Of a stretch of 64,000 nt of DNA, positions 34,812 to 44,135 are shown in pieces. The stretch lies in NCBI GenBank assembly GCA_964526835.1, contig CAZGMK010000005.1:1-64000 (forward strand). Direction: 5' to 3'. Source of the DNA: DAOSXA01 sp964526835 (lineage in GTDB: Bacteria; Zixibacteria; MSB-5A5; GN15; FEB-12). Under the pieces are notes generated by a model. It did not search any database and was not told the DNA's origin. It saw nothing but the letters and a program-made list of their open reading frames with translations. Each line of letters starts with the position of its first letter. The first letter of the stretch is position 1. The position numbers and the translations under genes were made by a program.

Positions 34812-36179
34812 ATGCGATTCAGGCATATCATCTTGCTGGCGCTGATCGGCTTTCTTATGGTCAGCCCTATCATCTCGATGGCCATTCGGGCGGCCGTCGA
34901 TTCGGGGGACACCGGCTCGGACACTGTCCGTGAGCCTGTGGCAGAGTTCCCGGAGCCCGAACGACAGCGACCGCTGGTCTATGTCATTACCATAGACGGG
35001 GCCATCGGAGCGGTAACCGCCGACCGTATCGATGAGGCTATCGAGCAGGCCGCCGACGCCGACGCCGAACTTCTGGTAATTCGTCTGGACACCCCGGGGG
35101 GCTTCACACGTCCGACCTGGACTATCTGCAAGAGCATTATGAACTCACCGGTCCCGGTGGCAGTGTACATTGCTCCGAGCGGAGCGCGAGCCGGTTCGGC
35201 GGGGGTTTATATCACGTATGCCTCGCACTTCGCGGCCATGGCGCCGTCGACCAATATCGGCGCGGCGCATCCGGTGTCGGGCAGCGGGGAGAATATCGAT
35301 TCGGTGATGAATGAGAAGATCACCAACGATGCCGCGGCCCAGATCAGGGCCGCCGCCGAGCAGCACGGCCGCAACGCGGAGTGGGCTGAACGAGCAGTGC
35401 GTGAGTCGGTTTCAATTACCGATACCGAGGCGCTCGACTCCAATGTGGTCGATATTCGTGCCGTGAGTTTGGACGACCTGCTCAGTCAGATTCACGGCCG
35501 CAAGACCGAGCTTCCGCGGGGCGAGAAGGTGATGTATCTCAAGAAGGCCCGCACGAAAGAGATCAAGACTTCCTGGATTCATCAGTTCCTTGAGGTCATC
35601 ACTCAGCCTGATATCGCCTTCATTCTGTTTTCGATCGGCGGGCTTGGCATTATGCTGGAGTTGTACAACCCCGGCTCGATTCTGCCCGGAGTGGTCGGCG
35701 CGATTTGTCTGATTCTCGCTTTCTATTCGTTTCAGACTCTTCCCATCAATTACGCGGGGGTGGCGCTGATACTCCTCTCGGTCATACTCTTCATCGCGGA
35801 GATGAAGATCGTCAGCCATGGCCTTCTCACAATCGGCGGCCTGGTGTCGCTGTTTCTGGGTGGGCTGATGCTGGTGGATACTGTTGATCCTGACCTGAAG
35901 GTATCTATGTCGGTGTTAATTACAGTGGTGGCATGTGTCGGCCTCGCCGTTGGCCTGGCCGGGTGGCTGGTTGTAAAGGCGGCTCGAAGTCGACCCGCTA
36001 CCGGCCATGAAGGCATGATCGGGAAGATCGCCCAGGTACGTAAACCGGACTTCGTCTATGTGAACGGCGCTCTCTGGAGGGCTGTCAGCGAGGACAATTC
36101 GTCTCTTGAAACAGGCGACAAGGTGGAAATCGTCGGCGTGGATAATCTGACGCTGAGAGTACGCAAACACTCTAACTGA
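34812..36179 (+). CDS. NfeD-type membrane serine protease
   Basis: A 455-residue long-form NfeD (ClpP-class membrane protease). A signal anchor (ILLALIGFLMV) precedes the protease domain, residues 55-230. LDTPGGF marks the oxyanion region; the Ser in GARAGSAGVY (S129) and Lys in NEKITND (K169) correspond to the Ser97-Lys138 dyad of the archaeal enzyme 1510-N. Four to five transmembrane helices follow (about 265-400, for example GVALILLSVILFIAEM), and a C-terminal OB-fold NfeD domain (GKIAQVRKPDFVYVNGALW). It forms a classic operon with the slipin gene 11 bases downstream; archaeal homologues cleave the partner slipin. Confidence 0.9.
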   Translation: MRFRHIILLALIGFLMVSPIISMAIRAAVDSGDTGSDTVREPVAEFPEPERQRPLVYVITIDGAIGAVTADRIDEAIEQAADADAELLVIRLDTPGGFTRPTWTICKSIMNSPVPVAVYIAPSGARAGSAGVYITYASHFAAMAPSTNIGAAHPVSGSGENIDSVMNEKITNDAAAQIRAAAEQHGRNAEWAERAVRESVSITDTEALDSNVVDIRAVSLDDLLSQIHGRKTELPRGEKVMYLKKARTKEIKTSWIHQFLEVITQPDIAFILFSIGGLGIMLELYNPGSILPGVVGAICLILAFYSFQTLPINYAGVALILLSVILFIAEMKIVSHGLLTIGGLVSLFLGGLMLVDTVDPDLKVSMSVLITVVACVGLAVGLAGWLVVKAARSRPATGHEGMIGKIAQVRKPDFVYVNGALWRAVSEDNSSLETGDKVEIVGVDNLTLRVRKHSN

Positions 36180-36190
36180 TAGGAGGGCAA

Positions 36191-36988
36191 ATGGTTACCC
36201 TTCCGGTTGTTGCCGTAGTTGTATTCTTCGTTCTGATCCTGTTGTTCAACATGATCAAGGTGCTCAGGGAATACGAACGCGGGGTTGTGTTCCGGCTCGG
36301 GCGACTGATCGGCGCCAAGGGACCGGGCCTGATCATCCTGATCCCGATCCTCGATAAGCTGGTTCGGATTGATCTGCGAGTCATTACCTACGATGTCCCG
36401 GCGCAGGATGTGATCACCAGGGATAATGTCTCGGTCAAGGTGAATGCCGTCGTATATTTCCAGGTGACCGACCCGAACAAGGCGGTCGTGAGCGTCTCCA
36501 ACTACTTTGAGGCCACGTCCCAGATCGCCCAGACTACGCTCAGGTCGGTGCTGGGTCAGCAGGAGCTGGACGAACTCCTGGCCGAGCGCGACAAGATCAA
36601 CGAGGAGCTGCAGCGGATAATCGACGACCAGACTGAGCCCTGGGGTGTCAAGGTCAGCGTGGTCGAGGTCAAGAACGTCGACCTGCCGCTCGAGATGCAG
36701 CGCGCCATGGCCCGCCAGGCCGAGGCCGAACGCGAACGCCGGGCCAAGGTGATCCATGCCCAGGGTGAATTCGAGGCGGCCAAGCGGCTGGGCGAGGCGG
36801 CGGATGTCATCGGTCGTAAGCCGGCGGCGATGCAACTGCGCTTTTTGCAGACCCTTACCGAGGTCAGCGCCGAGAAGAACTCGACCCTGGTCTTCCCGGT
36901 CCCGATCGATCTGCTGAGCGCCTTCAAGGAGTACCTCGAAGGTGGACAGCGAAAGATTGACGCGACCGAGCCGCCCCCGGGTGAGTAG
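36191..36988 (+). CDS. Slipin/stomatin-like SPFH protein
   Basis: A 265-residue band 7 protein. One N-terminal membrane helix (VVAVVVFFVLILLFNMI) is followed by the SPFH domain: YERGVVFRLGRL, GPGLIILIPILDKL, TYDVPAQDVITRDNVSVKVNAVV and RSVLGQQELDELL. A helical oligomerisation stretch rich in Ala/Glu/Arg comes next (RQAEAERERRAKV). It should form membrane-bound rings and is likely a partner and substrate of the adjacent NfeD protease. TAGGAGGGCAA precedes the ATG and a terminator follows. Confidence 0.93.
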   Translation: MVTLPVVAVVVFFVLILLFNMIKVLREYERGVVFRLGRLIGAKGPGLIILIPILDKLVRIDLRVITYDVPAQDVITRDNVSVKVNAVVYFQVTDPNKAVVSVSNYFEATSQIAQTTLRSVLGQQELDELLAERDKINEELQRIIDDQTEPWGVKVSVVEVKNVDLPLEMQRAMARQAEAERERRAKVIHAQGEFEAAKRLGEAADVIGRKPAAMQLRFLQTLTEVSAEKNSTLVFPVPIDLLSAFKEYLEGGQRKIDATEPPPGE

Positions 36989-37021
36989 ACTGCGTAAGGC
37001 TGATTGAAGACCGTCTGAGAG

Positions 37022-37043
37022 GGCCGGGAGCCCCCGGCCTTTT
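37022..37043 (+). terminator. Rho-independent terminator after the NfeD-slipin operon
   Basis: GGCCGGG (37022-37028) pairs with CCCGGCC (37033-37039), 4-base loop, followed by TTTT at 37040-37043. Confidence 0.7.
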
Positions 37044-37049
37044 CCCCGC

Positions 37050-37078
37050 TTGACCCTGGCCGAAAACCGGACTATACT
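37050..37078 (+). promoter_or_regulatory. Promoter of the dCMP deaminase gene, predicted leaderless
   Basis: TTGACC (37050-37055), exactly 17 bp, TATACT (37073-37078). The -10 ends 6 bases before ATG 37085, so the transcript should begin at or next to the start codon. Confidence 0.6.
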
Positions 37079-37084
37079 CGCGCC

Positions 37085-37576
37085 ATGAAGACCAAGCGTA
37101 CCGACTACATCAGTTGGGAAGAGTACTTCATGGCTGTAGCGCAGCTTTCGGCCCAACGCTCCAAGGACCCCAACACACAGGTGGGAGCCTGTATCGTCAA
37201 TACCAGGAAGCATATTATAGGTATCGGTTACAACGGCTTTCCGGTGGGCTGCTCCGATGACCTGCTTCCGTGGGGCCGCGAAGGCGCCTTTCTCCAGACC
37301 AAGTATCCGTTTGTGTGCCATGCCGAGATGAATGCCATCACCAACTCCTCGAACAAGGCCGAACTTGACGGGGCCACTATGTATGTTTCGCTCTTCCCGT
37401 GCAACGAGTGCGCCAAACTGATGGTCCAGGTCGGCATCAAGGAAGTCGTGTTCCTGCAGGATAAGTACCACGACGACGACGTCTTCGTGGCGGCCCGTAA
37501 GATTTTCGACATGGCCGGGGTGAAATATCGCCGGATGGTTCCGGAGCACCGCGACATCAACCTGAAGCTCGAGTAG
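37085..37576 (+). CDS. dCMP deaminase-like cytidine/deoxycytidylate deaminase
   Basis: A 163-residue zinc deaminase. The catalytic centre is CHAEMNAI (zinc ligand H79, proton-shuttle E81) plus PCNECAK (zinc ligands C106 and C109). The N-terminus (SWEEYFMAVAQLSAQRSKDPNT) and GIGYNGFPVGCSDD are typical of dCMP deaminases, which convert dCMP to dUMP for dTMP synthesis. Related ComEB and mammalian-type enzymes share this pattern. It is flanked by two clear terminators and its own promoter, so it is monocistronic. Confidence 0.9.
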   Translation: MKTKRTDYISWEEYFMAVAQLSAQRSKDPNTQVGACIVNTRKHIIGIGYNGFPVGCSDDLLPWGREGAFLQTKYPFVCHAEMNAITNSSNKAELDGATMYVSLFPCNECAKLMVQVGIKEVVFLQDKYHDDDVFVAARKIFDMAGVKYRRMVPEHRDINLKLE

Positions 37577-37598
37577 TTTCGCTGGACCTGGACTAAAT

Positions 37599-37621
37599 CG
37601 GCCCGCCCGGGCCGTTTTTTT
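37599..37621 (+). terminator. Rho-independent terminator after dCMP deaminase
   Basis: CGGCCC (37599-37604), loop GCCC, GGGCCG (37609-37614), then seven T residues (37615-37621). Confidence 0.8.
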
Positions 37622-37690
37622 GTTTGACCGCGGTCGGCGTCCGGCTTTCTTGTCGCCTTGAACAGCACCAGAATCAGGAGAAAACGACCA

Positions 37691-39016
37691 ATGACTCGAA
37701 CCAAGGAAGACGTCCTCAGACTCGTAGATGAAGCAGGAGTTCGCTATGTCCGCCTCTGTTTCACCGACATTCTGGGCAAGATCAAGGGCATGTCGATAAC
37801 CCGGGGCGAGCTGGAGCAGGTCCTGGAGGAGGGCCAGGGGTTTGACGGCTCCTCGGTCGAGGGTTTCGCCCGTATAGAAGAATCCGACCTGATGGCGGTG
37901 CCGGACCCGATCACGTTCCGGATCATTCCGTGGGAGATCGCGGGCGAGCGGGTCGCCCTGATGTTCTGCGACATAACTAATCCCGACGGAACTCCCTACG
38001 AGGGAGATCCGCGCTGGGTTCTCAAGCGTAATCTGGCTCGTCTGGCCGACAGGGGCTGGAGTTTTCAGGTGGGTCCTGAACCGGAGTACTTCTACTTCGC
38101 GGACAGCACCGAGACCGAGATCCTGGACCGCGCCGGGTACTTTGACTACGATGCCAACGATGTCGGCTCGGCCGTACGGAAAGGGACCGTCGCGGCGCTC
38201 GAGGCGATGGAGATCCCCATCGAGTGCTCTCATCATGAAGTCGCGCCCAGCCAGCACGAAATTGACCTGAAATACCAGGAAGCGCTGGTCATGGCGGACT
38301 ACGTGCAGGTTTACCGCTACGTTGTCAAAGAGGTGGCCATGCAGAACGATCTCTACGCCACCTTCATGCCCAAGCCGATGCAGGGGGTCAACGGCAGCGG
38401 TATGCATTGCCATCAGTCGCTAACCGACGGCAAGAAGAACATATTCTTCGACCGGAAGGGACGCTATAACCTTTCGAAGACGGCTCGTCACTATGTGGCC
38501 GGACTTCTGGCGCACATCCGGGAGATTACCCTGGTGTTGAACCAGTGGGTCAATTCCTACAAGCGGTTGGTGCCGGGCTTCGAGGCTCCGTGTTATATCA
38601 GTTGGGGACAGCGTAACCGGTCGAGCCTGGTGCGCGTGCCGGCGTATCGCGAGGGCAAAGAGCAGGCGACCCGCATTGAAGTGCGTTCACCCGATGCCGC
38701 CACCAATCCTTACCTGGCTTTCGCCTGCATGCTCGGCGCCGGGCTCAGGGGTATCGAGCGAAAGTACGAGCTTTCCGATCCAATCGAGCAGAACATCTAT
38801 CAGATGTCGCCTGAGCAGAAACTCAACCTGGATATCGGGACCCTGCCTAACTCGCTGGATTACGCTCTGCACCTGTTCGAAGAATCGGAACTGGCGCGCG
38901 AGATTCTCGGTGACCATATCATGAAGGCTCTGATTCTGAACAAGCGGATCGAGTGGGACCAGTACCGGGTCCACGTCAGCCAGTACGAGATCGACAAGTA
39001 CCTGCCGATGTTGTAG
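37691..39016 (+). CDS. glnA: Type I glutamine synthetase
   Basis: A 441-residue GSI that assimilates ammonia into glutamine. The N-terminal beta-Grasp domain holds DILGKIKGMSI and the Asp50-type loop FDGSSVEGF; the catalytic domain shows VGPEPEYFYF, SQHEIDLKYQ, VNGSGMHCHQSL and EVRSPDAATNPYL. Length and sequence suggest the shorter GSI-alpha group rather than the adenylylated enterobacterial form, though NIYQMSPE keeps a Tyr at the adenylylation loop. CAGGAG precedes ATG 37691, with a TTGACC -35-like element at 37624. No GlnK or regulator gene is adjacent. Confidence 0.95.
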   Translation: MTRTKEDVLRLVDEAGVRYVRLCFTDILGKIKGMSITRGELEQVLEEGQGFDGSSVEGFARIEESDLMAVPDPITFRIIPWEIAGERVALMFCDITNPDGTPYEGDPRWVLKRNLARLADRGWSFQVGPEPEYFYFADSTETEILDRAGYFDYDANDVGSAVRKGTVAALEAMEIPIECSHHEVAPSQHEIDLKYQEALVMADYVQVYRYVVKEVAMQNDLYATFMPKPMQGVNGSGMHCHQSLTDGKKNIFFDRKGRYNLSKTARHYVAGLLAHIREITLVLNQWVNSYKRLVPGFEAPCYISWGQRNRSSLVRVPAYREGKEQATRIEVRSPDAATNPYLAFACMLGAGLRGIERKYELSDPIEQNIYQMSPEQKLNLDIGTLPNSLDYALHLFEESELAREILGDHIMKALILNKRIEWDQYRVHVSQYEIDKYLPML

Positions 39017-39453
39017 GGGGCGGCGATGGACACAGGTGACGGTAGCCCACCGCTACTGCGGTAGGGTCATGCGTGAACAAGAGCGTACGATGCCAAGACG
39101 GGAGTCTGTTCCCAGTGGTTGGCGGACGTCCTGAGGCTGTCCCACAAGTTCAGCCTTTGGCACTTGGTACGGCTAGCAAGAGAGTACCGCAAGATAGGAC
39201 GAGGGCGAAGGCCCTTGCCGCCAAGGTCCTTGGAGACATTACCGCAAAGTCTCGCTCCGTCTTCGACGAAGCTAGGACCCTGTGGAACGACCTAATGGGA
39301 CAGCTTCAGAACCTACGCAGCCACGGAATGTCTTGTCAAACCGGTTGTCAATGCGGATTGAATTGCGTATAATCTTGGAAAATAGTGCCATTTGTTGTCC
39401 ATCATAGGCAGGGAGCCGTTGCGCACCTCCGTTGCCACGTGGAGTGAATCGCC
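39017..39453. other. Intergenic region with a hairpin repeat, no supported gene
   Basis: Just after glnA is GTAGCCCACCGCTACTGCGG (about 39044-39063), a member of the GCCCACnGC hairpin family also seen near 8786 and 19940. The remainder has GTG-started open frame 39073-39372 with unusual composition and no ribosome site, which I do not consider a gene. Confidence 0.4.
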
Positions 39454-39816
39454 ATGTCCTTTGTTCTGAACTCAAGTCGATGGTATGCATGCGAGATAAT
39501 GGAGGGCGCCCATGGCGCCGACCTGCATTCGTACTCGCCTATTCGAGTGACACGCATAGAACCGCCGGGGGCGAAGGCGGGGCGATTCGAGCTTAGTTCC
39601 TATTATTTGAATTACCCCGAAGGGGTCCGTGACAAGATCTACACCCTGAGAACAATCGATCATGGGGGGCATCTCCTGCTCGCCGAATCTGAGGACCATG
39701 AACCAAGCAGGCGTCTGCTGATTCATGATATCAGCTGGTCGTGGATGCGTGAACACTTCGAAGTTGAACCCGACCGAACCCTCGATGTGCAGGCATGGCT
39801 GGAAGGGCGTGCGTAG
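39454..39816 (+). CDS. Hypothetical 120-residue protein
   Basis: A small soluble-looking protein, mostly beta-strand by pattern (FELSSYYLNY, IYTLRTIDHGGHLLLAE, LLIHDISWSWMREHFEV). A GGAG ribosome site lies about 9 bases before the ATG. No signal peptide, membrane segment or known motif is seen and I recognise no family. It is followed 52 bases later by a small membrane protein on the same strand. Confidence 0.55.
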   Translation: MSFVLNSSRWYACEIMEGAHGADLHSYSPIRVTRIEPPGAKAGRFELSSYYLNYPEGVRDKIYTLRTIDHGGHLLLAESEDHEPSRRLLIHDISWSWMREHFEVEPDRTLDVQAWLEGRA

Positions 39817-39868
39817 TCCCGGTAAGCGGGCGAATGGCCCGAAAACCAGAAGGAATGGAGGTCGAGCG

Positions 39869-40069
39869 ATGAATGTCCGGAGTTTCCTGATCGACATGGT
39901 GATGACCATGGTATTGATCTTTGTGGTCGCCGTGGTCGTCACCTGGCTTTACAGCCTGATAGCGCACGGAGATGGGTCGGCGGATTGGGGCACAGCAGTT
40001 CGTCTGGCGATCATACTTGGAGTTGCGCTGCCGCTTGCCAGAATTCGCGCCGGGCGGAAGGCCGCATGA
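39869..40069 (+). CDS. Small two-helix membrane protein (66 aa)
   Basis: A 66-residue protein with two hydrophobic segments, VMTMVLIFVVAVVVTWLY (about 11-28) and VRLAIILGVALPLARI (about 45-60), and a basic tail. GGAGGT at 39857-39862 gives an ideal ribosome site, which decides the ATG at 39869 over the longer frame upstream. The family is not recognised; it may be co-transcribed with the preceding hypothetical gene. Confidence 0.6.
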   Translation: MNVRSFLIDMVMTMVLIFVVAVVVTWLYSLIAHGDGSADWGTAVRLAIILGVALPLARIRAGRKAA

Positions 40070-40493
40070 CGTTCGGGGCGCGGACGCCCCCGGAACTCTG
40101 AGGCCTTTCCCCGCATCACCCTGAGGCCGAGTCATCACTGCACAGACAGGAATCTGTGTTGGTTGGTCCGATGAATCAGGCATTTGGACTCCCGCTTTCA
40201 TGGGAGTGGCTGGAGGGGAGACAAGAGATGACTGGAGGGGAGACGGAAGTGGCTTGAGAGGTGGAGGGAGTGGCTTGGGCAGCCGCGGTCAGTTCCGGAT
40301 AGCGCCTGCTACGAGGCCGAGTCACATGCCCATTTCCCCTTGCATAAACGGCCGCGTCGGCCTATCTTTGCGGTGAGGCGTTGACCCCACCGATGCCCTG
40401 CCGTGACATAACAACCGATGGTCGTTGCGCAATGCCAGAGCGACCGGCAAGGAGACCTGCGGCGATGGACTACGCCGCAGAAGGGAGGTCTCA
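40070..40493. repeat. Intergenic region with short G/A-rich direct repeats
   Basis: A 424-bp gap. Between about 40200 and 40280 there are short direct repeats, GGAGTGGCTGGAGGGGAGAC, then TGACTGGAGGGGAGAC, then AGTGGCTTGAG and AGTGGCTTGGG. A partial CACCCTGAG unit near 40120 resembles the larger repeats at 43853 and 44468. Near its end a TTGACC at 40381 could be part of the promoter for the next gene. No gene was recognised. Confidence 0.4.
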
Positions 40494-43400
40494 ATGAGAC
40501 AGGGGCTGTTAACCGCAACACTGATGGCGATTGTCTTGCTGCTCCAGGGAGTCGTATTGGCGTCCGAGGCTCCGCGCGGGCGCAGAGCGACAAATCTAGC
40601 GGCAGCCGACCCAAATCCGCTATCGGTTGCCGAGCCGGAACCGGGTGACTACAGCGGAGCTGTCGACTCACCAATTCCGCTGGGTAATGCCGCGACGCGC
40701 TATCTTGCTCCCGGAGTCGCCGTCGGGAACACCTATCATGACCAGCAGCACAACGGTACTATCGGTCGTATGATCGATCGCGGCTGGGACGCGACTTCCA
40801 ACCTGGTAGTTCACTTCTCCTGGATTGACTTACCCGGCCCGCTCTTCCTGTACCGCGGCTACGGTTACAGCAGTTACCACACGGTAGGGGACAGCATTAT
40901 CGCCGAGGCACACATCCAACCCAGCGATCACTATGCGGGCTATGTAAATCTGGCTGTAGATGGTTCGAACGCCGCTATAGTCGGCGGACACGAACATTCG
41001 GGAGACGGTCAGTATGTCCCGCAGTTCTACTATGACTTCTGCCCGGCTTTTGGCTGCTTCGCCAATTTCCCCAATAACCGCGTGCCCGACTCTGTGATGC
41101 TCTACGAAGCCAACCCCTCCGTGGACTTTGTCATCTGGCCACATATACGGTATCATGAAATCCCGGGCAATGACCCGGTCCTGCATGTATTCGCTCAGGA
41201 GTCCATGCCGGAGGCAGCTGATCCCCAGGGGTTGTACTATTATCGCCGGGTGGGTGACATCATGACCGGCTCATGGGACTATCCGCCGTACGTGGTCGAC
41301 ACGACTTTCAATGTCGCTCAGGATGTGGCGGCATCGAAGACCGGGGGCAAGATGGCGCTGGTGTGGAATGCCAACCGCTGCCCGGACCTGTCCGTCTGCG
41401 ACACCTGTTCGGACAATACCGGGAGCATTGCAGATTACAGCAGGCAGCTGGATAACGATATCTACTACCAAGTGTCATATGACTACGGTGCATCTTTCGA
41501 GCCTCGGTTCAATCTTACGAAGAACCAGAGCGGCGTGGCCGGGTACCGCCCATACACTGATCTTTCCGCCCTGATCACGAGCGATGATGCCCTGCATATC
41601 GCCTGGAGCGGCCGGGTCTGGGACGGCCAGTCGGGCGCAATACAGGCCTGCTCGATGTTCCACTGGGACGAGAATCTCGGTTTCTACCCTGACGGCCGCG
41701 GGCGCATCGCCAAGGTCGCCGACCTGGAATGGGAGCAGACTCTGTGCAATGGCGGCGCCTGGCAAATGAACGGCTCCAAGATATCGATCTCGGAGTGCAA
41801 CGGTAAGCTCTACTATCTCTGGGTTCAGTTCAATGATATTCCGGCCGGGGTCGAGGATGATTGCGCCCAGCGCGGCCTCGATGGTACCGAGTTTGTGGGT
41901 TCGGGCAACGGAGAGCTGTACGTGTCGGTGTCGTCCGATTGGGGGAATACCTGGGACCCGTCGCGTAACCTGACCAATACCCGCACTCCGGGCTGCGATC
42001 CGGCGGGCGCAGGTGAGCGCTGTTATTCCGAGCATTGGCCCTCGATGGCGGAGTTCGGCAGTGATCACCCGCACGGCGCATCTGTCAGTGTCGTTGATCC
42101 GTCGGGCAGCTACGCCGACAACTGGTATCTCGACGTGCAGTACGTCGACGATCAGGACGCCGGCAGTATTGTCAAGGCAGAGGGAAGCTGGACCCTGAAC
42201 GACATGCGCTGGTTCCGGTTGGCGTGTGTCGATCCGGTTCAGGCCGCCCGTCTGTCGGTAGAGCCGGATAACTTGGGTGATGCGATATTGATTGCCAGTG
42301 GGGAGCAACTGGATACCATTTTGACCCTCACCAACTATGGCAACACTGAACTCAACTACACCCTGAGTATCGCTGAGATCACCGGACCCGAGGGATGGCT
42401 GACCACGAGCGGACTTGAGTCCGCCAGCCTGCCGCCCGGCCCTGACAGTGCGATTACTGGGACTGTGCATCTTAACACTGGCGGTATTGTCACATCTGAT
42501 GCTGAGCTAAACGGGTACCTGATCTTTGATGGGAATTTCGAAGGCAGTCCGTGCTCGGTGGAGGTGGAGTGCTGGGTGTATGACGGTTCCCTTCCGATGT
42601 GCGACACGATCTATGTCGATGACGGTTCCAAAGCTCATGCCCTGGCCCTGATCCTCGGCGATGACGGCAACATGGGCGACCGGGGCCGCGGAACGGTCAA
42701 TCTCGACTACTTCAACTATGGGGATTGTGACGTTTTCCTGCCTGGTGAGGAGGATTCCTACCCCGGTGACGCTTCGGTGTATCTGTACGACGGTTCGCCG
42801 GTGATTTGCTGGGAGGAGGGTGGCACGCCGGTCTGCGAAGCCTCTATCTTCGACCGGAGCTCGTTTGAAGGCGGCTTCCTGCCAGTAGCGCATACAAGTG
42901 AAGACACGGCGCCGGACTGGCTTCCGCCGCTGGCGGGCTACTGGGTGGGCGACTTCTTCACCAGCACCTTGTCTACTCGTGACAGCAGTATCCAGATAGA
43001 CTGCTGCACCTTTGCGCCTGACAGTCCGATCAACCCGAACTGGATGGTGCAAGCTAAACGCTACACGAATCTGACAGGCTCTGACCTGACCGGACTGGCA
43101 ATCGGTGAGGTTATAGACTGGGATATCCCGTCCGACTCGGCCAACTGGAACAACTCGGGCTTCGATGCCTCACGTCGCCTGATATACCAGATTGGCTCCG
43201 AGTTCGATCAGGACGAGGAGTGTCAGGACAACAACTTGCGTTACGGTGGCCTCGCCGTGGTTAGACAGCACGACGGCTACAATTGGAGTGATTTCGGGTA
43301 TGGGATGTATACCATGGATAACTCGACTCAGATCTACCCTTTCGAGGGCCTTAACGACGACTCGCTGTGGAAGTACATGGAGCAGAACTCCGGGTTCTTG

Positions 43401-43808
43401 ATCAGCGATTCGGCTGACGCCGACCTGCATTCTGTGGCCACGTATCAATGGAACTACGCGTTGGAGGCAGATCGTGAACTGCTGGTTTACACCTGTCTGG
43501 TGACCGAGAAGGATGGCCTCGCTGCCTTTGAAGCCGCCTGCGATGAGTGCCTGGCATACGTTGATGCTATCTTTGTCTTTCCGCCACCGGATTGTCTCCT
43601 CCGCGGAGATATCGACCATTCGGGGGACGGGCCGAACATCGCCGACCTGGTGTATCTTGTCAGCTATATGTTCTCCGCAGGTCCTGAACCGCCCTGTATG
43701 GCGGCGGCCGATGTCAACGGAGACGAAGCGGGCCCGGATATCAGTGATCTCGTCTACCTCGTGTCGTACATGTTCTCTGGCGGCCCACCACCGGTCCCAT
43801 GCTGGTAA
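40494..43808 (+). CDS. Large secreted protein with paired dockerin-like modules
   Basis: A 1104-residue exported protein. ATG 40494 follows AAGGGAGGTCTC and gives a signal peptide (LLTATLMAIVLLLQGVVLA). Residues 70-590 look like a beta-propeller or sialidase-like fold, with repeated Asp-box-like turns (SYDYGASF, SSDWGNTWDPS) and many paired cysteines. Residues about 600-690 resemble an Ig-like unit (TNYGNTELNYTLSI); 700-1030 is unassigned. The C-terminus has two dockerin-like units, IADLVYLVSYMF and DISDLVYLVSYMF, each ending GGP/AGP. Sialidase-type Asp boxes suggest a glycan-binding or hydrolytic role, but no catalytic set is identified. Confidence 0.75.
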   Translation: MRQGLLTATLMAIVLLLQGVVLASEAPRGRRATNLAAADPNPLSVAEPEPGDYSGAVDSPIPLGNAATRYLAPGVAVGNTYHDQQHNGTIGRMIDRGWDATSNLVVHFSWIDLPGPLFLYRGYGYSSYHTVGDSIIAEAHIQPSDHYAGYVNLAVDGSNAAIVGGHEHSGDGQYVPQFYYDFCPAFGCFANFPNNRVPDSVMLYEANPSVDFVIWPHIRYHEIPGNDPVLHVFAQESMPEAADPQGLYYYRRVGDIMTGSWDYPPYVVDTTFNVAQDVAASKTGGKMALVWNANRCPDLSVCDTCSDNTGSIADYSRQLDNDIYYQVSYDYGASFEPRFNLTKNQSGVAGYRPYTDLSALITSDDALHIAWSGRVWDGQSGAIQACSMFHWDENLGFYPDGRGRIAKVADLEWEQTLCNGGAWQMNGSKISISECNGKLYYLWVQFNDIPAGVEDDCAQRGLDGTEFVGSGNGELYVSVSSDWGNTWDPSRNLTNTRTPGCDPAGAGERCYSEHWPSMAEFGSDHPHGASVSVVDPSGSYADNWYLDVQYVDDQDAGSIVKAEGSWTLNDMRWFRLACVDPVQAARLSVEPDNLGDAILIASGEQLDTILTLTNYGNTELNYTLSIAEITGPEGWLTTSGLESASLPPGPDSAITGTVHLNTGGIVTSDAELNGYLIFDGNFEGSPCSVEVECWVYDGSLPMCDTIYVDDGSKAHALALILGDDGNMGDRGRGTVNLDYFNYGDCDVFLPGEEDSYPGDASVYLYDGSPVICWEEGGTPVCEASIFDRSSFEGGFLPVAHTSEDTAPDWLPPLAGYWVGDFFTSTLSTRDSSIQIDCCTFAPDSPINPNWMVQAKRYTNLTGSDLTGLAIGEVIDWDIPSDSANWNNSGFDASRRLIYQIGSEFDQDEECQDNNLRYGGLAVVRQHDGYNWSDFGYGMYTMDNSTQIYPFEGLNDDSLWKYMEQNSGFLISDSADADLHSVATYQWNYALEADRELLVYTCLVTEKDGLAAFEAACDECLAYVDAIFVFPPPDCLLRGDIDHSGDGPNIADLVYLVSYMFSAGPEPPCMAAADVNGDEAGPDISDLVYLVSYMFSGGPPPVPCW

Positions 43809-43852
43809 TGGAATCTGATACCAGCCTGCGGACGCAGGCCAGCCAAGCGTTT

Positions 43853-43984
43853 CCCCACGTCACCCTGAGCGGAGTCGAAGGGTGGCGTGGGCAGGGGCTG
43901 GTGGTGGAGCAGGTGCTTACGTCGGCCTCGACTCCGCTCGGCCTGACGTGAGGGGCACTCGGCCTGACGTGGGGAGGGGCGGTC
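43853..43984 (+). repeat. 132-bp direct repeat, left copy
   Basis: Starts CCCCACGTCACCCTGAGCGG and ends GGGGAGGGGCGGTC. It contains facing arms CACCCTGAGCGGAGTCGAAG and CCTCGACTCCGCTCGG, so it can fold on itself. The right copy at 44468-44599 is the same length with only a few differences. A further partial duplication of the tail follows to about 44030. The rest of 43809-44135 holds nothing else recognised. Confidence 0.8.
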
Positions 43985-44135
43985 AGGCTGAGGTGGAGAG
44001 GGGCGGTCTGACGTTGGGAGGCGCTCGGCGTAAGGTGAGGGAGCGACTGAACCGGTAGACAAGGATGAATTCAGGGCGAGGTTCTTCTTGAACCGCGCCA
44101 GCGATGATCACGTATTGTGCTTAGGGTTGAAGCGG

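Noticed and set aside
36056..38413. 785-residue minus-strand frame across slipin, deaminase and glnA
   Set aside because: Antisense to three well-supported genes and their terminators; it has no domain.
39073..39372. 99-residue GTG open frame after glnA
   Set aside because: No ribosome site, no family resemblance, and it lies in a repeat-bearing intergenic stretch.
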